A stretch of 58,280 nt of DNA from Lachnospiraceae bacterium. Lineage in GTDB: Bacteria > Bacillota > Clostridia > Lachnospirales > Lachnospiraceae. Every line of letters begins with the position of its first letter. Within the stretch, counting starts at the first letter, position 1. The DNA is taken from contig SVEN01000012.1 of the NCBI GenBank assembly GCA_015057365.1, positions 1 to 58,280 of the forward strand, in the 5' to 3' direction. Shown here piece after piece: positions 23,116 to 33,423 of this stretch. The notes under the pieces are model-generated. The model was not told the origin of the DNA. It saw only the letters and a list, made by a program, of their open reading frames with translations, and searched no databases. The translations under genes were made by a program, and so were the position numbers.

Positions 23116-24498
23116 TTGGGTAAGTTTAATCGGGATGTAAGTACAAATTTACTACATGTGGTATGCGATTGCTGTTTGATGGTGGTAGCATTCCTGATGG
23201 CGACTTTGATTGCGGGATTGTCACTGTATGAAGCGTTAGAGCTGTACGGACCGCTATGCGTTGTGTTTATGGTAATCTTTATCATGGTGAACAAGAATGC
23301 CCGTACCTACAATGTGACCACTTTTTTTTACGTGGACCGTACGATTTTCACTATTACGAAATCGTTCATTGTTTCGTTACTTCCGGTAGCTGTAATGGCA
23401 ATCGATTATTTGCTGAATCATTCGTATGAGTTGCGCTTTTTGTGTACCTATGTGATAGCGGCGTACGTGTTGATTATTGTCGGTGCGTTTTTTATACGTT
23501 TTCTGGCTACTCACTGGAAGTTTAATGCACCGCGGGTGTTGTTGGTAGGAGATATCGATCGTTTCGGTACCTTTAAGAAATATTTATATAAGAGTAACAC
23601 CTCTGTCCGGCTTGTGGGTTACGTCAGCATGGAGGACACAACAGACGAGCGCTATCTCGGAAGTGTTAAGGATTTGGAAAAGATTGTTCATGAGAATGCC
23701 ATCGGTCAGGTGTATATTATGAACCGTAAGTCTGACATGGTGGATATCCAGCAGTACATAGATATTTGTCTTGACATGGGTGTGTCGGTGCGCATTATCG
23801 TAAAGTTGTTCCAGGCACACGGGGCACATCGTTATGTCAGCAGTGTAGGAACTTATCCGGTTGTGACCTATCACAGGGTTTGCCTGGATGATTCTTCCAA
23901 GGCACTGAAGCGAATTATCGATATTATCGGTAGTTTAATCGGAATTATCGTGTTCTCTCCGTTTATGCTTATTGCGGCCATTGCCATTAAGTTGGATTCC
24001 AAGGGCCCGGTGATTTTTAAGCAGAAGAGAGCCGGTATCAACGGTAGTATATTTGAGATGTATAAGTTCCGCAGTATGTGTGTGGATGCGGAGGAACTTA
24101 AGGCAAAGCTTCAGGAACAGAACGAAGTCAAAGACGGTCTGATGTTTAAGATAAAGGATGACCCGCGTATTACAAAGGTAGGTAAGTTTATCCGTAAGAC
24201 CAGTATCGATGAGTTACCGCAATTTTTTAACGTCCTGTTCGGCAGTATGAGTCTTGTGGGCACCAGACCGCCGACCTTGGACGAGGTGGAAAAGTACGAG
24301 CGTACCCACTGGCGCAGAATGAGTATCAAGCCGGGAATCACCGGTATGTGGCAGGTAAGCGGTCGTAGCCAGATTACGGATTTTGAGAAGATTGTGGAGC
24401 TGGATACGGAGTATATCGATAACTGGAGTATTTGGCTGGATTTTAAAATTATGTTAAAAACAGTAACTTCCTTGTTACAGAGAAAAGGTGCATATTAA
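23116..24498 (+). CDS. Polyprenyl-phosphate sugar-1-phosphate transferase (initiating glycosyltransferase)
   Basis: This 460-residue integral membrane enzyme of the WbaP/CpsE type would start a surface polysaccharide by placing a sugar-1-phosphate on undecaprenyl phosphate. Four hydrophobic segments in the first ~120 residues precede a cytoplasmic nucleotide-binding-like region and the catalytic domain (about 265-460) with [40 protein letters not shown] and [10 protein letters not shown] 23116 is used as start, with AAGGAGGCGAT upstream. It is monocistronic, with its own promoter and terminator. A paralogue lies at 38794. The sugar cannot be deduced. Confidence 0.92.
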   Translation: MGKFNRDVSTNLLHVVCDCCLMVVAFLMATLIAGLSLYEALELYGPLCVVFMVIFIMVNKNARTYNVTTFFYVDRTIFTITKSFIVSLLPVAVMAIDYLLNHSYELRFLCTYVIAAYVLIIVGAFFIRFLATHWKFNAPRVLLVGDIDRFGTFKKYLYKSNTSVRLVGYVSMEDTTDERYLGSVKDLEKIVHENAIGQVYIMNRKSDMVDIQQYIDICLDMGVSVRIIVKLFQAHGAHRYVSSVGTYPVVTYHRVCLDDSSKALKRIIDIIGSLIGIIVFSPFMLIAAIAIKLDSKGPVIFKQKRAGINGSIFEMYKFRSMCVDAEELKAKLQEQNEVKDGLMFKIKDDPRITKVGKFIRKTSIDELPQFFNVLFGSMSLVGTRPPTLDEVEKYERTHWRRMSIKPGITGMWQVSGRSQITDFEKIVELDTEYIDNWSIWLDFKIMLKTVTSLLQRKGAY

Positions 24499-24510
24499 GA
24501 AAACAGTGGA

Positions 24511-24539
24511 GGCTGTCGCGGAAGCGACGGCCTTTTTTC
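24511..24539 (+). terminator. Terminator of the sugar transferase gene
   Basis: GGCTGTCGC (24511-24519) pairs with GCGACGGCC (24524-24532) around GGAA, followed by TTTTTT. Confidence 0.92.
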
Positions 24540-24631
24540 TATGGTCCGATTTGAGGGAGGAAGTATGCAAATATACAGGCAATCGTCAATGTCTGAAAAA
24601 CCGTAAAATTGAAGAAAAACACAAAAAGAGA

Positions 24632-24660
24632 TAGAAAAAATAATACAATTGTGGTATAAT
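24632..24660 (+). promoter_or_regulatory. Promoter of the chemoreceptor/mannoside operon
   Basis: An extended -10 box TGGTATAAT (24652-24660) lies 17 bp after a weak TAGAAA (24632-24637), 76 bp upstream of the chemoreceptor gene. Confidence 0.6.
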
Positions 24661-24735
24661 AATAAATGAGAACGAAAATAATTTGTCAATTTTAAGATAA
24701 ATACGGGGAAATGAAGAAAAGAAGGAGGCGGTGTT

Positions 24736-26478
24736 ATGAAGAGAGCAAAGAAATCTGCAGTCAAAGAAAAAAAGACGAAGGGAAAACTTCACTCGATTCA
24801 GACAAAGATAAGTGCTCTTGTGGTTTTCGGTGTAGTCGCAGCCGTTGCGGTAACGATTTTGATTATGGTTTCCTATGTGAAGGATCTGGTCATTGATTCT
24901 GCCTACGGTAAGATGTTAAATATGGCAACCTCTTACGGTAAGCTGATTGATAAGGAAGAAGAGAATATTAACGACGGAATTAAGCAGTATACCGGTTTAA
25001 CCACAGAACAGTTCACGACGATTCTCGGGAAAATGGAGATTACCGGATTAGAGGAGTTTTACTATTATGTAGTGGATATGAGCGGCATTATCCGCTATCA
25101 TACGGATGAGTCCTACATCGGGAAACCGAACAGAAATAAGGCGATTACGGATGTTGTGGCATCGATTAACAAGGGCGTAATACCGGATAATCTGTGCATG
25201 GAGTTTGAAGAAGACGGAGAGAACATGTACGCCAGCTACTACGTAACCAAAAATAAATCGATAATGATTATTTGTGCCAGCGGTTCGGAATTGACGAGAC
25301 CGATTGTGGAGATGTCCGTAATGGCGTTAGGTGTGGCGTTTGCGGTGTTGGCTCTTGTTGTACTTGTTTCCATGGTTGTTATACGGCGCTTTGTTAAACC
25401 GTTGAATCAGGTGACGGGGGTTATCAACGATACCGCAAAGCTAAAGATTAAGCTTCCGGAGAATATGGATCGTCTGTGTGAACGAAAGGATGAAACCGGT
25501 ATAATCAGTCGGGCAGTTCGGGAGATGAGCAATAACTTGTACGATGTGGTGACACATATCGACCATACCAATCGTACAGTGGGAGAAAATATGCAGAAGC
25601 TGGAGTCTTCCAGTAATCAGGTACATATCTTATGTACCGATAACTCCGCAACCGCGGAACAGCTGGCGGCAAGTACCGAACAGGTCGGTGATGAGACGCG
25701 GAATATGACCCGCTACATGGAGGATATGCGGACCCGGGCGGAGCTTATCGAACAAGAAACGGAGTTGAGCAATCGTTTTTCCGAAGAAGTGGCCGGTCGT
25801 GCAGAGGAAATGCAGAATTCTACACAAAGCGCGGTTTCCCAGACAAGAAAGTTGTATGAGCAGATCAGGGGAAAGACGGAACGTGCACTGGAGGGACTAA
25901 GTGCCGTTTCCAAGATTAATGAGCTGACAGCGGCGATTATAGAGATTTCCGATCAGACAAGTCTGCTTTCTTTAAATGCCAGCATTGAGGCGGCAAGAGC
26001 CGGAGATGCGGGAAAAGGATTTGCGGTGGTTGCACAGGAAATCAGTAAGTTGGCCCAGCGTTCCCTGGAGACGGTAAAGGATATTAACGGTATTATCGGT
26101 GATGTGAACAGTGCCGTCGATAATATAACGGAGAGCATGGAGAATACCAGCAGTTTCTTGGAAGAAACGGTATTGGCGGGATATGACGGTTTTAATCAGA
26201 CGGGAATGCAATATCGGCAGGATGCGGATACCTTTAAGACTCGTATGGACAATATTTCCGAGCAGATTATTGCATTAAACGGTTCCATTCAAAAGGTATC
26301 GGATGCGGTTGAAAATGTATCCCTGACGGTAAACGCAACCAGCGAGGGAGTGGCGGATATCGCGGGAAAAACTGCCGAAGTGGTGAATGCAACCAGTGAC
26401 AATTATGTATTAACCAATAATACAATCGAAAGTATGAATGAGCTGAGGGAGATTGTAAATCGGTTTGAGTATGAATAA
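24736..26478 (+). CDS. Methyl-accepting chemotaxis protein
   Basis: The 580-residue receptor has a basic N-terminus, a membrane segment (about 28-50), an outer sensor domain of about 145 residues of single-Cache type ([22 protein letters not shown]), a second membrane segment (about 195-220), a HAMP region and a long coiled-coil signalling domain. The tip motif [37 protein letters not shown] segment is present near residues 400-435, where CheA and CheW bind. Only 24 bp separate it from the beta-mannosidase gene and no terminator lies between, so the receptor may steer cells toward the glycoside the operon uses. The ligand is not known. Confidence 0.93.
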   Translation: MKRAKKSAVKEKKTKGKLHSIQTKISALVVFGVVAAVAVTILIMVSYVKDLVIDSAYGKMLNMATSYGKLIDKEEENINDGIKQYTGLTTEQFTTILGKMEITGLEEFYYYVVDMSGIIRYHTDESYIGKPNRNKAITDVVASINKGVIPDNLCMEFEEDGENMYASYYVTKNKSIMIICASGSELTRPIVEMSVMALGVAFAVLALVVLVSMVVIRRFVKPLNQVTGVINDTAKLKIKLPENMDRLCERKDETGIISRAVREMSNNLYDVVTHIDHTNRTVGENMQKLESSSNQVHILCTDNSATAEQLAASTEQVGDETRNMTRYMEDMRTRAELIEQETELSNRFSEEVAGRAEEMQNSTQSAVSQTRKLYEQIRGKTERALEGLSAVSKINELTAAIIEISDQTSLLSLNASIEAARAGDAGKGFAVVAQEISKLAQRSLETVKDINGIIGDVNSAVDNITESMENTSSFLEETVLAGYDGFNQTGMQYRQDADTFKTRMDNISEQIIALNGSIQKVSDAVENVSLTVNATSEGVADIAGKTAEVVNATSDNYVLTNNTIESMNELREIVNRFEYE

Positions 26479-26502
26479 AAATGAAATGCAGAGAGGTGTC
26501 GG

Positions 26503-28989
26503 ATGATTACTGTTTCGTTAGAACAAAATTGGATGATGAAGGACAGAAGCTGGGATAACTATATCCCGGCTTTTGTGCCGGGAGACCTTTATTCGGATTT
26601 GCTTCGGAATGAAAAGATTGCAGATCCGTATTATCGGGACAATGAGTTGGAAGCGTTAAAGCTGTCCGATCGGGAATATGAATATCGGACGGTATTTACG
26701 ACCGGTTCCGACATTTGTGAGAAGGACAGAGTGCTGTTACGATTTGAGGGAATCGATACCCTGGCGGACATTTTCCTAAACGGAAAGCTATTGGGGCATG
26801 CGGATAATATGCACAGAGTCTGGGAGTTTGATGTGAAGGAGTTTCTCAGAGAAGGAGACAATGTGCTGTCGGTAGAATTTCATTCTCCGACGGAGTATAT
26901 CAGAGAGCGGTATGCGGCGAAACGTCTGGACGGTACCTGTGATGCCATGCGGGGATTTCCGTATCTCAGAAAGGCTCATTGCATGTTCGGTTGGGACTGG
27001 GGCCCGAGACTGCCCGGTGTAGGACTTTGGCGCCCGGTATCACTGGTGGCTTATGATATCGCACGGATTGACAGTACCTATGTGACTCAGAAGCATGAGG
27101 ACGGTGCAGTGGAACTGTATACACGTGTGGAATTGCAGTCTGCTTCTGCGGAAGACTTTGTATACGGAGAGGCCGGGACATTGCTGCTAAAGGCAGAGCC
27201 GGAGCTTAAAGCGCTTTCCGTAAAGGTGGAGGTATCTGACCCGGAGGGAACTGTAGTGGCAGCGGGAGACGGCGTGACTCCGGTCCGGATTTCAAACCCA
27301 CAGCTTTGGTGGCCGGCGGGCTTCGGGGACCAGCCGCTGTATACGGTAAAGGTATTTCTGTATCAAGGAGAAACTTTATTGGATACATGGGAACGTCGCA
27401 TGGGTTTGCGCACCATGACTATGGCGACGGAGCCGGATGTTTACGGAGAGAGGTTTGCTCATAAGGTAAACGGAGTGGAAGTTTTCGCGATGGGCGGAGA
27501 TTACATCCCGGAGGATAATCTGATTGCCCGGACAAGCAAAGAACGGACAAGATGCCTTTTGGAGGATGCCAAAGCGGCTAATTTTAACAGTATTCGTGTC
27601 TGGGGAGGCGGATATTATCCGGAGGACTGGTTTTATGATGCCTGTGACGAATTGGGTCTGATGGTATGGCAGGACTTTATGTTTGCCTGTGCAGTGTACG
27701 ATTTGTCAGAGGAATTCGAAGCAAATATTATTGCAGAGGCGAAGGATAACGTCAAGCGTTTGCGTCATCATGCTTCTCTGGGGCTATGGTGCGGGAACAA
27801 TGAAATGGAGCTTTTCGTAAAGCAGGGAGAATGGGTGAATTCTCCGAAGGAACAAAGCGATTACGTGAAGATGTACGAATATATTTTGCCGAAAGTATTA
27901 AAGGAGTATGACCCGGAGACCTTTTACTGGCCGGCCAGTCCATCCAGCGGCGGCTGTTTTGATGAGCCGAATGACGAGAACCGGGGAGACGTACATTATT
28001 GGGAAGTATGGCATGGAAACAGACCGATTACGGAGTATCGTAAGTTCCATTTCCGGTATTTGTCCGAGTTCGGATTCCAGGCATTTCCTTCGGTAAAGAC
28101 GATTGAGACCTTTACACTTCCGGAGGATCGGAATATTTATTCCTATGTGATGGAGAAGCATCAGCGAAATGCGGCAGCCAACGGAAAAATTTCCAATTAT
28201 ATGTCCCAGACCTATTTATATCCGACATCCTTTGATACGGTGGTGTATGCCTCTCAGCTTCTGCAGGCCCAGGCGATCCGTTACGGTGTGGAACATTTTC
28301 GTCGTTTTAGAGGTCGTTGTATGGGTACGGTCATCTGGCAGCTAAACGACTGCTGGCCGGTGGCGAGCTGGTCCTCCATTGATTATTACGGACGTTGGAA
28401 GGCACTGCATTATTATGCGAAGCGTTTCTTTGCACCGGTGCTTCTTTCCTGTGAGGAGGAAGGCATTCTGACGCAGGATACCAATCCGAATGCGGAGCCG
28501 TATGAGGTAATAAAGTCTGTTCGATTTAATGTCAGCAACGAGACGATGCGGGACAGAGATGTGACGGTGGAATGGCAGCTCCGGAATGCCGAAGGGGAGG
28601 TAAAGGAATGCAGTTCCGAACAGGTGCATGTGCCTGCGCTTACGGCAGTATGGCTAAAGAAGGTACCGCTTCCGCAGGCAGAGCTTTATAGCGATCATGT
28701 GTCTTATACCTTAAAAGAAAAGGACGAAATCATCGGGGAGGGCAGTATTATCTTCTGCCAGCCGAAGTATTATAAATTTATGAATCCGCAACTTTCCGTC
28801 AGAACGGAAGGTGATGAGGTGGTGGTAACCTCCCATGCTTATGCAAAAGATGTGGAGATTTTAAATGCCAATGAGGATTTGTTGCTTTCCGATAACTATT
28901 TTGATATGGAGCCGGGAGAATACAGACTCCGGGTACTGAGAGGAAGTGCGGATGAGCTGCGGGTACGCAGTACCTATGATATTCGTTAA
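26503..28989 (+). CDS. Beta-mannosidase, GH2
   Basis: This 828-residue enzyme would release mannose from the non-reducing end of beta-mannosides. It has no signal peptide, so it acts on imported oligosaccharides. The N-terminal sugar-binding domain (1-180) carries the mannosidase-type HCMFGWDWGPRLPGVGLWRP segment; an immunoglobulin-like domain and the TIM barrel follow. The acid/base is E434 in WCGNNEMEL and the nucleophile is E522 in LSEFGFQAFPS. The length matches GH2 beta-mannosidases. It is the first enzyme of a cluster with an AGE-family isomerase and a GH1 enzyme, consistent with manno-oligosaccharide use. Confidence 0.93.
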   Translation: MITVSLEQNWMMKDRSWDNYIPAFVPGDLYSDLLRNEKIADPYYRDNELEALKLSDREYEYRTVFTTGSDICEKDRVLLRFEGIDTLADIFLNGKLLGHADNMHRVWEFDVKEFLREGDNVLSVEFHSPTEYIRERYAAKRLDGTCDAMRGFPYLRKAHCMFGWDWGPRLPGVGLWRPVSLVAYDIARIDSTYVTQKHEDGAVELYTRVELQSASAEDFVYGEAGTLLLKAEPELKALSVKVEVSDPEGTVVAAGDGVTPVRISNPQLWWPAGFGDQPLYTVKVFLYQGETLLDTWERRMGLRTMTMATEPDVYGERFAHKVNGVEVFAMGGDYIPEDNLIARTSKERTRCLLEDAKAANFNSIRVWGGGYYPEDWFYDACDELGLMVWQDFMFACAVYDLSEEFEANIIAEAKDNVKRLRHHASLGLWCGNNEMELFVKQGEWVNSPKEQSDYVKMYEYILPKVLKEYDPETFYWPASPSSGGCFDEPNDENRGDVHYWEVWHGNRPITEYRKFHFRYLSEFGFQAFPSVKTIETFTLPEDRNIYSYVMEKHQRNAAANGKISNYMSQTYLYPTSFDTVVYASQLLQAQAIRYGVEHFRRFRGRCMGTVIWQLNDCWPVASWSSIDYYGRWKALHYYAKRFFAPVLLSCEEEGILTQDTNPNAEPYEVIKSVRFNVSNETMRDRDVTVEWQLRNAEGEVKECSSEQVHVPALTAVWLKKVPLPQAELYSDHVSYTLKEKDEIIGEGSIIFCQPKYYKFMNPQLSVRTEGDEVVVTSHAYAKDVEILNANEDLLLSDNYFDMEPGEYRLRVLRGSADELRVRSTYDIR

Positions 28990-29062
28990 GAAAAGCCGGT
29001 TTTGGAAATACGGAAGGTACGTAAGAAACAGTCGAAAATGAAGTTTGATAGGAGTGCATCCA

Positions 29063-30301
29063 GTGAATAAAAAATATTGCATTGACACCGAAGAAAATAA
29101 ACAGTTTCTAAAGGAATTGAGAGAAGAACTTTTGCGGTTCGGGCACCGTTTTCCCTCATCCGGCGGCGGTTCCTACTATCTGGGAGACGACGGAGCCCCG
29201 TGGAAGGAGAGGAGTCGTGAGACCTGGATTACGAGTCGCATGGCACATGTGTACAGTATCGGCAAAATGCTGTCCCATGAGGGCAGTACAGAGCTGGTGC
29301 ATGTGGCGATAAAAGGGCTGACGGGCGAACTCCATGATAAAGAGCACGGCGGCTGGTATGCCGGTCTTACGGCTGACGGAACGGTACTGCCCGGGAAACA
29401 ATGCTATGCCCATGCCTTTGTGATTCTGGCGGCATCTTCGGCGTATCTTGCGGGCTGCGCGGATGCGGAACCGCTGTTAAAGGAGGCACTTGCCTTATAT
29501 GATGCGCGGTTCTGGAATGAGGACGAAGGACTGTCCTGTGATATTTGGAATACGGAGTTTGAGATACTTGATGAGTATCGCGGTTTAAATGCCAATATGC
29601 ATACGGTGGAGGCATTTCTTGCGGTGGCGGATGTGCGCGGGGATGAAACCTACCGGGTACGGGCCGGCAGAATTATCGATCGGGTACTGGGCTGGGCGAA
29701 GGAGAACGACTGGCGGATTCCGGAGCATTTTACACGGGACTGGGTTCCTGATTTGGACTGCAACAAAGAAAAGCCGGACGACCCGTTTAAACCGTACGGT
29801 GCGACACCGGGACACGGAATCGAATGGGCAAGACTGATTACCCAGTGGGCGTTGTCCTCTTTCCGGGATACGAAAGAATCCGCAGTACGCTATATCGAGG
29901 CGGCAGAGTGCTTATACAACAGGGCGGTAGACGATGCTTGGAATCGGGACGGGGCTCCGGGCTTGGTATATACCACGGACTGGAACGGTACCCCTGTGGT
30001 ACACGATCGGATGCACTGGACGTTGGCGGAGGCGATAAACACCTCTGCGGTATTGTACCGAGTGACGGGAAAGGAAAAGTATGCCGCAGACTATGGGAAA
30101 TTTATGGAGTATTTGGATACCACGGTTCATGATAAAGAGAACGGTTCCTGGTTTCATCAGCTGGACAGAGAGAATCGTGTAATCGGTACGGTATGGCCGG
30201 GAAAGTCAGATTTGTATCATGCCCTGCAGGCAACGTTGATTCCGTATGCGCCTGTGGAGCTTTCGATTGCACCGGCGGTACGGAAAATGAGTAAGCGGTA
30301 A
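29063..30301 (+). CDS. AGE-family sugar epimerase/isomerase, YihS-like
   Basis: This 412-residue (alpha/alpha)6-barrel protein belongs to the N-acylglucosamine 2-epimerase superfamily. Visible active-site segments are TWITSRMAHVYS, LNANMHTVEAFLAVAD, ATPGHGIEWARLITQW and GKSDLYHALQATLIP; the last two resemble mannose isomerase/YihS proteins more than cellobiose 2-epimerase. It probably converts mannose (or a related aldose) to the ketose after the upstream beta-mannosidase frees it. GTG 29063 is chosen for its AGGAG site 8 bases upstream. A cellobiose/mannobiose 2-epimerase is the alternative. Confidence 0.85.
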   Translation: MNKKYCIDTEENKQFLKELREELLRFGHRFPSSGGGSYYLGDDGAPWKERSRETWITSRMAHVYSIGKMLSHEGSTELVHVAIKGLTGELHDKEHGGWYAGLTADGTVLPGKQCYAHAFVILAASSAYLAGCADAEPLLKEALALYDARFWNEDEGLSCDIWNTEFEILDEYRGLNANMHTVEAFLAVADVRGDETYRVRAGRIIDRVLGWAKENDWRIPEHFTRDWVPDLDCNKEKPDDPFKPYGATPGHGIEWARLITQWALSSFRDTKESAVRYIEAAECLYNRAVDDAWNRDGAPGLVYTTDWNGTPVVHDRMHWTLAEAINTSAVLYRVTGKEKYAADYGKFMEYLDTTVHDKENGSWFHQLDRENRVIGTVWPGKSDLYHALQATLIPYAPVELSIAPAVRKMSKR

Positions 30302-30325
30302 ATATTACGCAAGGAGGATGCGAGT

Positions 30326-31642
30326 ATGAGTATGAAGTTTCCGAAAGAATTTATTTGGGGAGCCGCTACGGCGTCCTATCAGATAGAGGGGGCCGCTGCA
30401 GAGGACGGAAAAGGCGCATCCGTATGGGATACCTTTGCCCATACGCCGGGAAAGGTAACGAACGGAGAGAACGGCGATGTTGCCTGTGACCATTATCACA
30501 AATATAAAGAAGATGTGGCAATGATGAAGGAGATGGGGCTGACAAGCTACCGTTTCTCCTTAAGTTGGCCGCGGATTATTCCGGAAGGCGACGGGGAAGT
30601 GAATCCGAAGGGATTCGTGTTTTACGATGCCTTGATAGAGGAACTGCTTGCAAACGGAATCACTCCGTATGTGACCTTGTTTCATTGGGATTTGCCGGAG
30701 GCATTGCAACAGAAGGGTGGTTTTTTCTGGGACGGTATTTCCGATGCCTTTGCACGGTACGCAAGTGTAGTGGCGGAGCATTTCGGAGACCGTGTCATGT
30801 CTTATGCTACGTTAAATGAGCCGCAGATTGTATTAAATCTGGGCTATTGTTCCGGGGTACATGCCCCGGGAGAGGTGCATCCGAAGGAGGAACTGGGTCC
30901 GGTAATGCGCAATCTTTTGCTGTGTCACGGCAAGGCGGTATCGGCAATTCGTAAGGCAAACAATGCGGCGAAGATATCGGTGGCCTCCACCGGTACGCTT
31001 TGCTATCCGTCCACCGATGCAAAGGAGGACGTGGATGCTGCAAGAGCAGCTACCTTTGATCAGAGCGGAGAGAATCTGTTTTCCCACAATTGGTTTTTGG
31101 ACCCGGTATGTCTTGGGGAAAACCATACGTCGTTGTTGACGCTGTCTCCGGAAGAGATGGAATTGGTGCATCAGCCCATTGATTATATCGGAATTAATGT
31201 GTATAACGGTTCGGAATTTAACAAAGACGGTTATGTAGAGCGCTATACGGGCTTTCCGCGTACCGCTATCGGTTGGCCGGTGACGGAAAAGGTGATGGAA
31301 TACGGTTTCCGGTTCCTGTACGAGCGTTATCATCTGCCGATTATTATTACGGAAAACGGTCAGGCCTGCAACGACCGCGTTTTTCTGGACGGAGCGGTAC
31401 ATGATCCGGACCGCATCGATTTTATGGAACGGTATTTGACCTTCTTAAGCAAGGCAATCGAGTGGGGTGCGGATATTCGCGGATATTATCATTGGTCTTT
31501 GATGGATAACTTCGAATGGGCCAAGGGGTACGGCCCTCGATTCGGTCTGGTGTTTGTGGATTATAACGACCCGGCCCGCAGAAGAATCATGAAGGACTCC
31601 GCATATTATTACCGGGATTTAATTCGTCGCATGAAGGAATAA
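30326..31642 (+). CDS. Beta-glucosidase, GH1
   Basis: The 438-residue enzyme has the complete GH1 signature: the N-terminal FPKEFIWGAATASYQIEGA, acid/base E165 in TLNEP, nucleophile E343 in IITENG, and WSLMDNFEWAKGYGPRFGLV near the C-terminus. There is no signal peptide, so it hydrolyses imported beta-glucosides. The aglycone side lacks the phosphate-binding Ser/Lys/Tyr pattern of 6-phospho-beta-glucosidases as far as I can tell, so a free beta-glucoside is likelier. In this cluster it would complete glucomannan oligosaccharide breakdown. AAGGAGG precedes the start; a terminator follows. Confidence 0.94.
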   Translation: MSMKFPKEFIWGAATASYQIEGAAAEDGKGASVWDTFAHTPGKVTNGENGDVACDHYHKYKEDVAMMKEMGLTSYRFSLSWPRIIPEGDGEVNPKGFVFYDALIEELLANGITPYVTLFHWDLPEALQQKGGFFWDGISDAFARYASVVAEHFGDRVMSYATLNEPQIVLNLGYCSGVHAPGEVHPKEELGPVMRNLLLCHGKAVSAIRKANNAAKISVASTGTLCYPSTDAKEDVDAARAATFDQSGENLFSHNWFLDPVCLGENHTSLLTLSPEEMELVHQPIDYIGINVYNGSEFNKDGYVERYTGFPRTAIGWPVTEKVMEYGFRFLYERYHLPIIITENGQACNDRVFLDGAVHDPDRIDFMERYLTFLSKAIEWGADIRGYYHWSLMDNFEWAKGYGPRFGLVFVDYNDPARRRIMKDSAYYYRDLIRRMKE

Positions 31643-31687
31643 GAGGAAACGGCACAGAAAAGGAATACGTTTCCTTTAAAAGGATAG

Positions 31688-31729
31688 AAAGAAGCGGTGC
31701 GTTGTCAGTAGGGAAACCGCTTCTTTTCT
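31688..31729 (+). terminator. Terminator of the mannoside operon
   Basis: AAAGAAGCGGT (31688-31698) pairs perfectly with ACCGCTTCTTT (31716-31726). Confidence 0.85.
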
Positions 31730-31780
31730 GCGTTTGCGCGGAATACTTTATAATAATGTGGCAAAAATAGAAAATAGTTC

Positions 31781-31809
31781 TCGAAAAAGAGGAAAAGATG
31801 TGATATAAT
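31781..31809 (+). promoter_or_regulatory. Promoter of the cdaA operon
   Basis: An extended -10 box TGATATAAT (31801-31809) stands 17 bp after TCGAAA (31781-31786). Confidence 0.65.
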
Positions 31810-31870
31810 CATAGAAAGATAAGATGGGGGAGTAGTAGCTTTAGTTTGGAGGAGTTAAGGGAGGTTTCTC

Positions 31871-32317
31871 ATGTTAAATAACAGAAAGGTCCGGTTAATG
31901 ACCAGACTGGCCATATATGAGCAGACAGAGGGAAAGGAAGATGTCCGTATCAGTAAATATTTCCAGACGGATTATGTGCGGCTGAATGTATTAAAGACCG
32001 TGGTAGCCATAACGGTCGGATATTTGTTGATTATGCTTCTGTTGATTGTATATCATTCCGAGTACTTGATTCGTGAGGCGGTAACGCTGGATTATGCGGG
32101 AATGGTGACCCGGTATGTGGGAATTTACATTATTGTGCTTACGGTGTACGGCGCATTGGCAATGATCGGCTATATGATAAAATACCGTGCATCCAGAAAA
32201 AAGCTGGCGAAGTATTTCCGTATGCTGCGCCGGTTACGCAGTCTTTACAGAGAAGAGGATGGAGAGTTAGCAGACCTAGAGGAGGGAATGATTCAATATG
32301 ATCGTGACAATACTTGA
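31871..32317 (+). CDS. Unknown two-span membrane protein, first gene of the cdaA operon
   Basis: This 148-residue protein has a soluble N-terminus (1-40), two membrane segments (about 43-65 and 83-108), and a basic then acidic C-terminus (RASRKKLAKYFRMLRRLRSLY). I do not recognise the family. It follows GGGAGG and overlaps the next gene by 20 bp, so the two are made together. Its place at the head of the diadenylate cyclase operon suggests a link to envelope or osmotic control, but nothing in the sequence states it. Confidence 0.75.
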   Translation: MLNNRKVRLMTRLAIYEQTEGKEDVRISKYFQTDYVRLNVLKTVVAITVGYLLIMLLLIVYHSEYLIREAVTLDYAGMVTRYVGIYIIVLTVYGALAMIGYMIKYRASRKKLAKYFRMLRRLRSLYREEDGELADLEEGMIQYDRDNT

Positions 32318-33371
32318 ATTACGTGCGCATATTCTGCGATTTTTACAGAAGTTTCAGCTGGTGGTGGAGCCGGTAATCAAATTTATTATTGCATTTGCGG
32401 TATTCCACAGCATTAACAAAGCCATCGGACACCATGAGATGTTAATGAGTCTGCCGGCGGAATTGCTGCTTTCCCTTTTGGGAACCTTTACCCCGTCCAT
32501 TCTTTTGGTGTTGTTGGCGGCTGTGGTGTCCTTGGTACATGTCTATGTTGCCTCTCCGTTACTGGCGATTTTGGTGGCAATTATCATGGTAATACTATAT
32601 TGCTTTATTGCCAGATTTTCTGGGAAATACGGTTATGTGGTATTGGCGGTTCCGATTTTGTTTTTACTTAAGATTCCGTATGTGGTGCCGTTGATTCTCG
32701 GTTTGATTGCAACTCCTATGGCAATCATTCCGGCAGCCTGCGGTATCATCGTATATCGTTTGTTTGTTGTAATCAGTAATGTGGCCCTGGTGGAAGAATC
32801 TATGGGAATCGAGGACATCCTGCTGATGTATATCGATGTAATCGACCGTTTGCTGGCGGATAAGCAGATGCTGGTAACAATCGGTGTGTTTTTTATCATA
32901 ATTCTCGCAATGTATCTGATGCGGAAGCTGAGCATCGAATATGTATTTGAGATTTCCATTGCGGTGGGTGCCATCGTATGTATTCTGGGATTTTTAGCGG
33001 CGGATACCATGATGCAGACAGAGATGAATATTGTGAGCATGGTATTCGGTACGGTAGGTTCTATGGTCATTGCGCTGGTATTCCAGTTTTTCCGTCTGGC
33101 GCTTGATTATACGGCAGTGGAGCGGGTACAGTTTGAGGACGACGATTATTACTATTATGTCAAGGCCGTGCCGAAGATGAATTTGACGGTGCCGAAGCGC
33201 AGTGTTAAGAAAATCAGCGAAAAGAGTGAGTTGTTACAGGAGGAAGCAGAGCCGGAAGAGGAAGAAACACCGGTGCTTTCCGATGAAGAACGTTATGCGA
33301 TGGGAGAAGAGTTGGACGATGAACCGTACGGTGAGTCGGAGGATGATAACGGGGATTCTTTGGGAGAATAG
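32298..33371 (+). CDS. Polytopic membrane protein of unknown function, cdaA operon
   Basis: The 357-residue protein has about seven to eight hydrophobic segments from 20 to 275, then an 80-residue cytoplasmic-looking tail dominated by Glu and Asp. No transporter or enzyme motif is evident. It overlaps the upstream gene by 20 bp and lies 52 bp before cdaA. The acidic tail could bind a basic protein partner or cations. It is likely a conserved companion of CdaA in this lineage; function is unknown. Confidence 0.75.
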   Translation: MIVTILELRAHILRFLQKFQLVVEPVIKFIIAFAVFHSINKAIGHHEMLMSLPAELLLSLLGTFTPSILLVLLAAVVSLVHVYVASPLLAILVAIIMVILYCFIARFSGKYGYVVLAVPILFLLKIPYVVPLILGLIATPMAIIPAACGIIVYRLFVVISNVALVEESMGIEDILLMYIDVIDRLLADKQMLVTIGVFFIIILAMYLMRKLSIEYVFEISIAVGAIVCILGFLAADTMMQTEMNIVSMVFGTVGSMVIALVFQFFRLALDYTAVERVQFEDDDYYYYVKAVPKMNLTVPKRSVKKISEKSELLQEEAEPEEEETPVLSDEERYAMGEELDDEPYGESEDDNGDSLGE

Positions 33372-33423
33372 ATACAAAAGTATGCCGTAAAGCGGTAAAT
33401 TAAGATACAAGGGGCGGATTGGT

